Assembly: GCF_001540865.1 (NCBI RefSeq) | Contig: NC_033634.1 | Location: 1,726,498 to 1,790,497 of the forward strand | Direction: 5' to 3' | Length of the DNA: 64,000 bases | DNA from: Ananas comosus | Lineage: Eukaryota > Streptophyta > Magnoliopsida > Poales > Bromeliaceae | Shown: positions 1 to 15,775 of the stretch, one piece after another | Layout of the letters: the number at the start of each line of letters is the position of its first letter | Numbering within the stretch: the first letter of the stretch is position 1 | The notes under the pieces: generated by a model | Databases searched by the model: none | What the model was told of the DNA's origin: nothing | Seen by the model: only the letters and a program-made list of their open reading frames with translations | Program-made: the position numbers and the translations under genes

Positions 1-704
1 AGAGGCACCGAATAGGAGGAAACTAAATCCAATTCATTGCACTTCAAATACATGACGACAGTAGCTCTAATAGTGTGGAGCCATAATAAAAATTCTATTT
101 AGAGATTGTTACATAGAATTCAAAAAAATATAAATAAATAAAATTTAAAAAATCAGGTAATGCGGAGGATACAGACAGTAGCTTCAGTAGTGTGGAGCCA
201 TAGAATGAATTTTATATATATATATATATATATATAATTGAGCTCCTATGCTTTTAAAAGTACCAAGTCATTGGTGCTTGTAAGTTTTCGGCCCTTGGAT
301 TAAGGAATGTGCGGTTAGGATGATGTAGGCCCCCTAGGGTTGAGTGGGTAGTTGGTTGAATAGTATAATCTAACAGATAAAAATGATCAAAGGCGTAGAT
401 CTAACGATAAAAAATTTACAAGCACCAAGTGCTTGGTGCTTGTAGATTTTTAGCCATTGGATTAAAAGATATGCGGTTAAGATGATGTGGGCTCCCTAGG
501 GTTTAGTGGGTGGTTGGTTGAATAGTATAATCTAATGGTTGAAAATGATCCGAGGAGTTGATCTAACGGTAAAAAACTTACAAGCACCAAGTGCTTGAGT
601 GCTTGATGCTTTTACAAGCACCATAGCCGGACTCTATATATATATTGCTAAATAGAACTCAAACCAAGAAATCCAAAATAGAAAAAATTAAAAATACATA
701 GTAC
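1..704. repeat. Intron of the TFIIH p62 gene with repeat-rich, foldback-like DNA
   Basis: This stretch lies downstream of exon 2 of the minus-strand TFIIH gene and shows no further exon, so it is probably intron 2. A short phrase with 'gtgtggagccata' occurs near 75-92 and again near 187-203. Between about 240 and 635 a unit containing 'aagtgcttggtgcttgta' and 'gttggttgaatagtataatc' occurs twice (about 286-410 and 425-560). The edges of this block are partly inverted copies of each other, and an AT microsatellite lies at 213-236. The right edge carries 'ccggactctatatata', which is inverted relative to the edge of the element near 55385, so the two may be related. It is probably a small non-autonomous element; the family is not known. 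Confidence 0.5.
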
Positions 705-1296
705 CTTTAATAGTTCGGAAATCAACTTTAAGCTTCATTGCTGATCTCGGATCATTAGGAACAAAAGCAAACCTATCCTCCATCTGCAAGTGAAAGAACA
801 AACAATCAGTTCTCAACTATATACAGAACCATTTATGAGTTCTAAGTCGTATTTTTTATCATAGGAGTCCAATCACGCTCACATATCTCATCTTGCTTTA
901 AACTACTTCAAAGAATCTCATAGTAACATTTCACGATCAAACAGATAGTTCTTCCACGGAAAAACTGCTTCCTATTACCTTATACTGGGGAAACTCTCTA
1001 CATTCCCATCTAAATTTAGCCAAATGATAGTTAAAACCAAAAAAAGAGTAAGGGAATCGCTCGGACGATCGATCACTTTACTTCATTCAAAATAGTATGA
1101 TCAATCCCTATTGGTTCAAAAAACCTACAAAAGGAACATGGAAATATATCCTGATCCCAGCTACTTAAGATGCCAAAAACCGCAATAGGACAAAGAGATC
1201 GAAGCGGAGAGGAATACTCACCATCTTAAGCACTCCGGGTATCCCATGCTCCTTAACTGTCGTCTTATACTTCACGGCCATGTTGATCACCGCCAT
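705..1296 (-). CDS. TFB1: TFIIH core subunit p62 (TFB1/GTF2H1-like), N-terminal part
   Basis: Two minus-strand exons are visible: 1296-1222 (25 codons, phase 0, donor GTGAGT) and 783-705 (26 codons plus one base, acceptor GCAG, donor GTACTA). Together they give about 51 residues. Recognisable parts are KYKTTVKEHGIPGVLKM and FVPNDPRSAMKLKVDFRTIK, the first strands of the PH-like domain of plant TFIIH p62. That domain in yeast and human p62/Tfb1 binds acidic activators and XPC or TFIIE. p62 is a core TFIIH subunit in RNA polymerase II initiation and nucleotide-excision repair in the nucleus. The rest of the gene, including the BSD domains, lies beyond the left edge. The start was chosen because it gives the family N-terminus; Met-6 is an alternative. 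The gene is divergent to RPT2. Identification is from remembered family sequence and is fairly secure despite the short length. Confidence 0.72.
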
Positions 1297-2039
1297 TACC
1301 CCCCGATCGAGCAGGGAATCCGCCGAATCAGGACGCGGCGGGGGAGGGATCGAAGGCCCCCGCGATTAGGGCTCGGTAAAGACGAGGGTTTCGAGCTTTG
1401 ATCAGATCGATCGGGAGCGGAGACGGGAATCTAAGGTTTCTCGGTGAGATCGAAGCGAATATATTGGTTGCGGGGAGAGTGAGCGCGAGAGAGGAGGAAG
1501 GAGACGAGTGGGGAGGGAGAATCGAAGGGAGAGGTGTGGGGTGGGAAGTTCATATATAGACGGCCGGTAGAAGAAGGATTCGCGAGCCCTCTGAGAGAAG
1601 GGCGAGGAAAAGGAGCCGTTAATGGGCCGGTCATGGGCCATGACCCAGACCGGCCCCATTAGATCAGCTCAGAAGCTACAAATGGTTCGACTCCGACCCG
1701 TTTACGTTAAGATATATATATATATATATAATATATAATAATTTATACCCCATTGGAGAGCAAAGCACCTACACGGCTCCACCCCACTCCTCCCCATTCG
1801 CTTTCGATCTTCCCTCTTCGTCTCCACCGTGTCGACCCCTTCCCCAAGCAACNATAACATTCAAATTTTCAAATCTCTACTTTTTTCCTCTCTCTCTCTC
1901 TCTCTCTCTCAAACCCTCATCTAGTCAAGAAGTCACCCTAGCTCACATTTCTTATAATTATTTTGTATTTTAAACTATTGGACATGTTGCATCAAATTGT
2001 AGGTAATGTTCTATAAAAATTAAACTATTGATTATATAA

Positions 2040-2222
2040 TGTCGAGAATTTCAATGAGCTCGTTTAGAGCTCGAGCTCGGCTCGACTCGAAATTAGGCTC
2101 GCTCGAGCTCGGCTCGAATTAATTTCAAGCCGAGCTTGAGCCTAGATTTAGGCTCGAAATTAATTTCAAGCCGAATTTGAGCTGACATAAGCTCGCTCGA
2201 GCTCGGCTCGTTTCCACCCCTA
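2040..2222. repeat. GCTCGAGCTCGG-rich element with inverted halves, hAT-MITE-like
   Basis: Repeated GAGCTCGGCTCG motifs occur on both strands. The right edge reads 'cggctcgtttccacccctaa', whose complement (TTAGGGGTGGAAACGAGC) resembles the ends of many plant hAT-type miniature elements. The left edge, 'gctcgtttagagctcgag', is partly the same phrase. It abuts the second copy of the RPT2 leader, so it may be an insertion present in one haplotype only. The family assignment rests on the end motif alone. Confidence 0.4.
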
Positions 2223-2313
2223 AAAGCACCTACACGGCTTCACCCCACTCCTCCCCATTCGCTTTCGATCTTCCCTCTTCGTCTCCACCGTGTCGACCCC
2301 TTCCCCAAGCAAC

Positions 2314-2343
2314 CTCTAACCCTAACCCTAACCCTAACCCTAG
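2314..2343 (+). promoter_or_regulatory. Telomere-like repeat (telo-box cluster) in the RPT2 leader
   Basis: About four CCCTAA units in a row lie 25-50 bases upstream of the RPT2 start codon. Short telo-boxes near transcription starts are known in plant ribosomal-protein and other growth-linked genes, where they bind Myb-like telomere-repeat proteins. A regulatory role here is inferred from position only. Confidence 0.6.
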
Positions 2344-2365
2344 AAACCTTCGAAACCGTAGAGAA

Positions 2366-6197
<3,832 letters not shown>

Positions 6198-7869
6198 GCA
6201 TCTAACAATGCTTTTGCCATCACTATCATAAACCTAGTCAAAGTTTGTCGCCGGAGAGACATTGCCCTTTTTGTTTATTATGCTTCCGAGATTTGAAATG
6301 GCGCTGGGCGAAAATTACTATCTAGCATGTGCTGTGGATCTGATATCTTAGTTTGCAAACATTTGCCGGCGGATGTTTTAGTTTGCTTCTTTTCCTACTC
6401 TCAGAAACCAAGTATCTTGCTTCACTTGCACTTGTATTGATAGTATTATGTGATAAATGAACGGTGATTCTCCAGATCGATCCACTCGGATGTTGTTAAT
6501 CCAGATTTGCATTTGTGTATCTCTTTGGTGGTAGATTTATCAGTTTGGATGTCTCATCATGCATACAACATATTGAATTTTTTTTATTTTCCCCTTATTT
6601 TTATCGACTTCTCTCTTACCTTTTGCAGCACGGTATGTGGTAATTGGCTGAGGAAGTATGTGCGCCATGAATTATGTTAGCTACCTAAGAGTGTCTAGCT
6701 CATTTTTCTTCCATTGTCATAAAATCCTAAAGCCTACTACTGTGTGGAGAAGTTAAAATTGTAGAATTTCCGTGATACATAAAAAATCAAACTCCGAGTT
6801 TGTCACCTTAGAAGGAGAGTTTTGTAAATCACGTTTTGTTGTACTGACGTTTGCGTTTTGGGAGAAATAATGTGTTTTTGGCCTCCAAACAGGTTTATGG
6901 GCGTGTATCAATTCCTTGACATTAAAGCACAATGAAAAGGTTCTTATAACGCACAATAAAAAAGCTCGTGTCACACAGTTTTTGACCTGATTAGTATTGA
7001 GGTCCATTTAGGATATAAAAGTATACGTTGGAATATATTTTTTATTATTTGATTAAATTACAAAAAATATGTTACGTAAATGTAATATTATGTCTAGAAA
7101 CAAATATAATTTTTTTTTCATGTACTTTCTTATTGTATTGATCTTTCTGTAATCTCAAATAGAGCCTATTTTATTTTAGCATTCAAATTAAAGGCCCCAT
7201 TGTTCTCGCCCCATTAAATTTGACATGTACAACTAAATTGTCATCTCATAGGCATGCACATAATTGTCAAAGGATAGCCACTATAGTGCTTATTAGTACA
7301 GAAGACCACTGCTAGGAGATAAAAACGCAACTAATAAAGCTACAACAAGACCACTAACCCAATCTTATTATACTTGGGGTTTTTCAAGGACATATCAAAT
7401 CCCTCTCTAAAGCATTCAATTTGTAAAAAATTGGGAAGGTCCTAACACTCTCTATAGGTGTCATTGTGGAAGTTGTTTAGGTGACTCTCCTCCATGGTGA
7501 CAACTCCTGTAAGCTTCTTCTTTGGAAGCTACTGTGGTGCTTATGCTTCATTAATCATGCTTCTTTTAATATATAAGTCACATAAAACTATTAAATCATC
7601 TCATTTTGTTTTACTGATCACTTTGTTGGGCTAAGTTTTATCATTATGCTTTAATATTGTGTTGACAAAAATGTGCTATGAAGGGGTAATTATCCTAATT
7701 CGCTAATATAGTCAAACAACTCTTGCATGTAACTTAGTTGCTTGTTTTTGGGACTGCTTGGTTCCTAGGAAAAATATGGAAAAAAAAAAAAAATTGAACT
7801 CACACAGTTGCTCCCCTCTCTCTCTCTCTCTCTTCCTATTAAGTTTGAACTCACACAGTTTCAAGCAAC
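6198..7869. other. Intergenic, RPT2 3' flank to MYB promoter
   Basis: The first few hundred bases are probably the RPT2 3' UTR. The remainder is AT-rich with no open frame that I can assign. Short frames on the minus strand (for example 7007-6753) lack codon structure or family resemblance. A short poly-A tract and a CT run lie at about 7779-7831, just before the MYB leader. No tRNA or other structured RNA was recognised. Confidence 0.6.
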
Positions 7870-7926
7870 AAGGTGGAGAGAGAGAGAGAAAGAGGAGGAG
7901 GAGGAGGAGGGGAGAGAGAGAGAGAA
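7870..7926 (+). promoter_or_regulatory. (GA)n/(GGA)n purine-rich leader of the MYB gene
   Basis: An almost pure purine run (GAGAGA, then GGAGGA, then GAGAGA) ends three bases before the MYB start codon. GA repeats are binding sites for plant BBR/BPC GAGA factors. The same layout recurs before the B-box gene (30831-30853). Confidence 0.6.
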
Positions 7927-9338
7927 ATGGGAAGGGCACCATGCTGTGACAAGGCAAGTGTGAAGAAGGGTCCATGGTCTCCTGAAGAGGATGCAAAGCT
8001 CAAGGTTTATATTGAGGAGCATGGAACTGGTGGCAACTGGATTGCACCTCCTTATAAGATTGGTTAGCCCAAGTTTATCTTCTCAATTCTTATTTACAAC
8101 AGTACATAAATATATTAAAAACGTGTTCATATGTGTTTGTTGCATAATCACATGCATGGTTTAAGCATTTTGAACCCGTGGTTCGGAATCTAATGAGTTA
8201 TTATTGCTAGTGAGTTAGATCGTTACAATATCTTTTAACAATTCGAGCTTTCGGAATTAACAGCTACACCAACGATGCGACAAAAAAGAGTTACTATTTA
8301 ATTTTCACAATACAATTACCCTTTTACTTTTCCTTTTGAGATCCAAAAGTCAATTTTAGCTTCCACAAAAGGGTAAATTTTCAGAAATTATATGTATCTA
8401 ACATCCCATTGCTACTTTATTTCAAAATAGAGCAATTGTTCTAAAAGCTAACTGCTAAGCCAAACAGGCCCTTAATGTCGAGGAAAGCAGCTTAGCTAGA
8501 AAACTAACATGACGGTCTTAAATATTGCAAGTTTGTAACTACGTACTAATCTCTCACTGAACATTGCAGGGATAAAGAGATGCGGAAAAAGCTGCAGATT
8601 GAGGTGGCTAAACTATCTAAGGCCCAACATTAAACACGGCGACTTCTCACCAGAAGAAGATAAAATTATTTGCAGCCTCTACATCAGTATTGGGAGCAGG
8701 TATCTGTAGCATCCATCTAATCCCATCATTAATCATCCATATCGCCTAATTAGCACTAATCAACTATACTTTAAAATGCGCTAAGGTGGTCCATTATAGC
8801 CGCGCAGTTACCAGGAAGAACCGATAACGACGTTAAGAACTACTGGAACACCAAACTGAAGAAGAGGCTCCTCGGAAAGCAAAGGCGAGAGCTCAACGGA
8901 GGATGGAACGAGGTCGTCGGCTCGCAAACACTAAATGCATCGGCCCTCGAAAGAATTCGGCTACAAATACAGCTACAGCAACTCCACTACCACCACAACC
9001 CCTCTCTTTGCTCTAGTAGTAAGATTCTCCAAGGGCAATGTAGTGGTAATTCTACAAATGGTATAGTAGTGAGCGAGCCTATCTCAACTCAAGTTGTTGA
9101 ATTCGACAAAATTGATGTGACGAATGCAGAAGCTAGTGAGAATGTAGACGGATTTATCTTAGATGATCTCTCTTCGCCTTCGCGCGATCGATATGTAGAG
9201 GAAGATAAGAGAATGAAAGGAGCGGGTTTGAATTGGTGGGCTTATGGGGATGAATCACCAATGAGTTCTAATGGCCTTTTTGCTGATCATAATTTTGATT
9301 CTATGGTTCAAGGGTATGGTTCCCCATATGATCTATAA
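7927..9338 (+). CDS. R2R3-MYB transcription factor, subgroup 14-like (RAX/MYB36/MYB84 type)
   Basis: Three exons: 7927-8062, 8570-8699 and 8786-9338 (TAA), joined at the two positions conserved in most plant R2R3-MYBs, giving 272 residues. It begins MGRAPCCDK. The R2 repeat (about residues 14-61) and R3 repeat (about 67-112) contain the regularly spaced tryptophans that form the DNA-recognition helices, with [16 protein letters not shown] and [17 protein letters not shown] intact. The insertion GTGGNWIA in R2 and [11 protein letters not shown] point to the RAX1/2/3, MYB36, MYB68 and MYB87 group, which control axillary meristems and root endodermis (Casparian strip) differentiation. R2 reads WIAPPYKIG where relatives usually have WIALPQKIG. 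The C-terminal region is acidic and non-conserved. Which member it corresponds to cannot be told without a tree. Confidence 0.92.
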
Positions 9339-9809
9339 TAAGGGTTATGTCAAAGGATTCAGGATATATGTTTGTGAGCTAATGAATAAGGATGTCATAT
9401 TTATCCTCTGTAACATCTCTTCTGATGGTTATTTTTTTGGAGTCATATAAGTGAAAATATTTATGATGGTCTGATTCAACAGCTATTACTACTAGCGAAC
9501 CTGTGCTGCATAATAGAAAGGTAAAATATTATATTACAAATAATAACTCTTATTTTTACACTTCAGAAATACGTATAGATAACTCATTTTAACCCATTAA
9601 TAAAAATGTAGGAGTCTTCGACAATCCCCCAACTCTTTAAGTGCTATATTTAAGCCTCGGTTGGTATAGTTGTTGTTTTTTTTTTTTTAAAAAAAAAAAA
9701 ACAGCAAATTGTGGAAGATAATTAATAGCATTTCTCCCATGAAAATCTACACCATACTTTTGGTGTACAAATAGCATATCTCACATCAAAATTGCGGGAT
9801 CATCAAAAC
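9339..9809. other. Convergent 3' flanks of MYB and PYRB
   Basis: The gap between two convergent genes. It contains an A/T homopolymer pair at about 9669-9703 (T run followed by A run), which could fold back. No coding sequence was seen. Confidence 0.6.
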
Positions 9810-9850
9810 AATCACCAGCCAAGGAGTAACAGCTTCAGTAAAGCCATCAA

Positions 9851-13039
<3,189 letters not shown>

Positions 13040-13349
13040 TGTCGGGGGAGAGAGAGGGAGGGAGAGGAGAGTGAAAAAACCAAAGCGGCGACGCAGAGAA
13101 AGGGTGAGTGTGAGAATTTATCGTATAAACCCCTGAGACATTGATAACAATTTTAAATTTTTTATGGCAAAATTGCAAGTACACCCTCAACTACACGAGT
13201 TTTAGAGATTGGGTCTCGAAACTTAAAATTTAAGACAATAATTTAAAGTTTTAAATATTAATTGCAAAATATAATAACAGAATTTTATTTATGTAAATTT
13301 TAATATAAAATTAGTATATTTATTGTAATCAAAATGTATAAAACTTATG
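13040..13349. promoter_or_regulatory. PYRB upstream region
   Basis: Purine-rich GA motifs (13049-13072) form the probable leader. Upstream it becomes AT-rich with no recognisable gene. Confidence 0.45.
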
Positions 13350-13642
13350 TGACCTACTTGTCTATTTTGCTCCGACTATATAACTTTTAAAAATTTATCA
13401 TCCAATTTTTTGTACTTCATTTGATTTGAGCTATCTAATGATTTTTCTACTTTAGAATTAAATACAACTATTTACTTTATCAGATTTAGGCTTAGNTGAC
13501 CTACTTGTCTATTTTGCTCCGACTATATAACTTTTAAAAATTTATCATCCAATTTTTTGTACTTCATTTGATTTGAGCTATCTAATGATTTTTCTACTTT
13601 AGAATTAAATACAACTATTTACTTTATCAGATTTAGGCTTAG
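13350..13642. repeat. 146-bp direct duplication joined by a single N (13496)
   Basis: 13350-13495 and 13497-13642 are, by eye, identical. The copies sit on either side of the N and both read from 'tgacctacttg' to 'aggcttag'. This fits an unmerged contig overlap rather than a biological repeat. Confidence 0.85.
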
Positions 13643-14805
13643 TTTGGTATTGAGGTCTATCTAACACTTCGTTTGGAATTGCGAGGAAATTGCGTTATGT
13701 GCATAAGAAAGTACGTTGGAAAAAAATCATGTTTGTTTCCCTACGTAATATTACGTTCCGCACGTCCCGCTATCGTCAATTTAGTCGATCCGGGCCCGTA
13801 CACAGACGCCGAACGGACAACACATCCCCTGTCCGCCCAAGGCTCAACAACAACGAGTACATGTATAAAGAAATAAATAGTATTTTACACTATTTTTATT
13901 TACATCTATTTTTATATTAAAAATTCGGTATATTACATTCTCCCCCCGTTAACCAAAAGTTTCATCCATAAAACTTAGATACATACATACGCTCATTCCC
14001 ACAAGCCCAGATATTATTCCTGAATCACCTTATATAGTAATTCCTACAATTCCCACTCTAATTGTGCATTCTCTCACATACTTGGCAGCGATATCCATAG
14101 GGTCTGATGTAACAAGGACTCTGCTTTCCTCGACATCAACAAATGTCGTCCTCAACTGCGAATTCAAAATTTCGCCGGCACACAATAATATAATTTAGCC
14201 ACCATTCTACTCTGCCTTTTTGCATACCTCCGACTGGCATTCCCTTCACACAATCCACAACTGCCCGCACAATCGGCTTGTCAGGTCCGTATTGTCATCA
14301 ACTATCATCAATAGACGACAATCACTTAATACCACTAAGTATCATTTCTTTTCCTCAAGGAACAGTACTACCCGTTCATTCTCACGGTGTGGATCATATA
14401 AACATAGCACTTAACCAAAAAGTCCCCAGCACCACCACAACACATTATACACAGGTAGGCTACCTCGATTCACATATGAATCTACCGCCAATTTGGATAT
14501 CGCAATGAGTCGGTTACGATATATTTTCTGCGGTTCAACCGGAGAACGCAGAAGCATATCCCTGTATAATTTTTTCTCAACTTCATTCTATTTATTTTAG
14601 ATAGACCTCAATACCAAACTAAGCCTGACGCTATTAGATAGAATGACGTTGATGTGTTCTCCAATACGACTACATAAAATATATTATAACGGACTGATCA
14701 CAGAATATAATATTACGTACGGAAACAAACATGATATTTTTCTATCGTCGTTTCTCACCTCCCGTAACGCAATCTTCTTGTAAAAATGAAGTCTTAGTTA
14801 ATATC
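13634..14805. mobile_element. Nested inverted-repeat element enclosing retrotransposon debris
   Basis: 'aggcttagtttggtattgag' at about 13634 is inverted at about 14608-14628. A second phrase at 13668-13760 ('cttcgtttggaattgcgag' onward, including 'catgtttgtttcc') is inverted at about 14700-14800. The same end sequences delimit the small element at 39475-39710, so this is probably the same MITE family, broken by an insertion. The interior includes the LTR fragment listed next. Confidence 0.6.
13750..14170 (-). mobile_element. Ty3/gypsy-like fragment: polypurine tract and start of a 3' LTR
   Basis: Read on the minus strand, 'ggttaacggggggagaatg' is followed by TGTAATATAC. This is the layout of a polypurine tract immediately before an LTR beginning TG, as in plant Tekay/Del-like gypsy elements. 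No intact protein domain remains. The class assignment is inferred from the tract alone. Confidence 0.45.
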
Positions 14806-15198
14806 CAAACGGTCAAGTATCTAAATTTTATAATAAAATAGACATTAAATAATTAAAATTAAAATAATTAAAAAATTAGTAATAAAATTAAAATTTTAAA
14901 TTTTAGATAACCAAATCAAAATAATTTATAATTTAAAAAAACTTAGATACCTTCCTATTCTTTATTGTTTTCNTCTTGTAAAAATGAAGTCTTAGTTAAT
15001 ATCCAAACGGTCAAGTATCTAAATTTTATAATAAAATAGACATTAAATAATTAAAATTAAAATAATTATTATCTTTGTAGAAAATTAAAATAATTAAAAA
15101 ATTAGTAATAAAATTAAAATTTTAAATTTTAGATAACCAAATCAAAATAATTTATAATTTAAAAAAACTTAGATACCTTCCTATTCTTTATTGTTTTC
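14776..15198. repeat. About 200-bp direct duplication around the N at 14973
   Basis: 14776-14972 ('tcttgtaaaaatgaag' onward) is repeated from 14974 to about 15198. The second copy has an extra stretch of about 28 bp near 15068-15095 ('attatctttgtag'). It looks like two alleles placed in series. The surrounding DNA is AT-rich and non-coding. Confidence 0.8.
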
Positions 15199-15775
15199 TA
15201 CTTTTCATTGGTATAGTTTTAATTATTTTATTTTTCTACAAAGATAAATAAAAAACTTATGAGATCCTCCAAAAATAATCAGTATCATGCACTAAAAGCC
15301 AGGTCACATATTATTTTTATTAATTATTATGAAAAAGTTTTAATATTCACATTGTAGATATCTATCTATCTAAATCTATACAATCTATATATAATATACA
15401 GTAATATACGTACTCTTCTTTAGACAGTAATTTTAAAATTACGGGGCATTATCTAAAGTTTTCCCTTCCAATAAATTTTAATTTTATACATTTTTCCTAT
15501 TTTTAATAAAAAAAAATGGAACGTCATATCACGGTTACACCGAAGAATCACCTATGAATAGTTGAATACCATGCCATGTGCGAAGTCGCTAAATACGAAA
15601 ATCGGGGCTCTCGATTCTACTCCGCTCTCGCTTTTCTCCTCTCTCTCTCTCTGTGGATCTCTCACGCACCCTCGTCGTTGATCGCGGGGACTTGGGGTTC
15701 TCCACCCCGGATCTCGACTACTCCGTGGAGAATTCGAAACCCTAGAAGCCCAATCGAAGTCGAATCGGCGCAACC
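15199..15775 (+). promoter_or_regulatory. ARL1 promoter and leader
   Basis: AT-rich until about 15540, then a GC-rich leader with a CT run (15636-15653) and a telo-box-like 'aaaccctag' (15738-15746) before the start codon. The frame 15576-15908 passes through the start region but resembles no protein I know. Confidence 0.5.

Larger units (their letters stand above)
1297..2365. promoter_or_regulatory. Shared promoter and leaders of TFB1 (-) and RPT2 (+)
   Basis: About 1.07 kb separates the two divergent start codons. The left part (about 1300-1560) is GC-rich and is probably the TFB1 leader. An AT microsatellite sits near 1712-1737 and a CT run near 1890-1911. The RPT2 leader sequence is present twice, at 1762-1852 and 2223-2313, with a single N at 1853, so one copy is probably an assembly join. 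The true promoter is therefore shorter than it appears. Confidence 0.55.
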
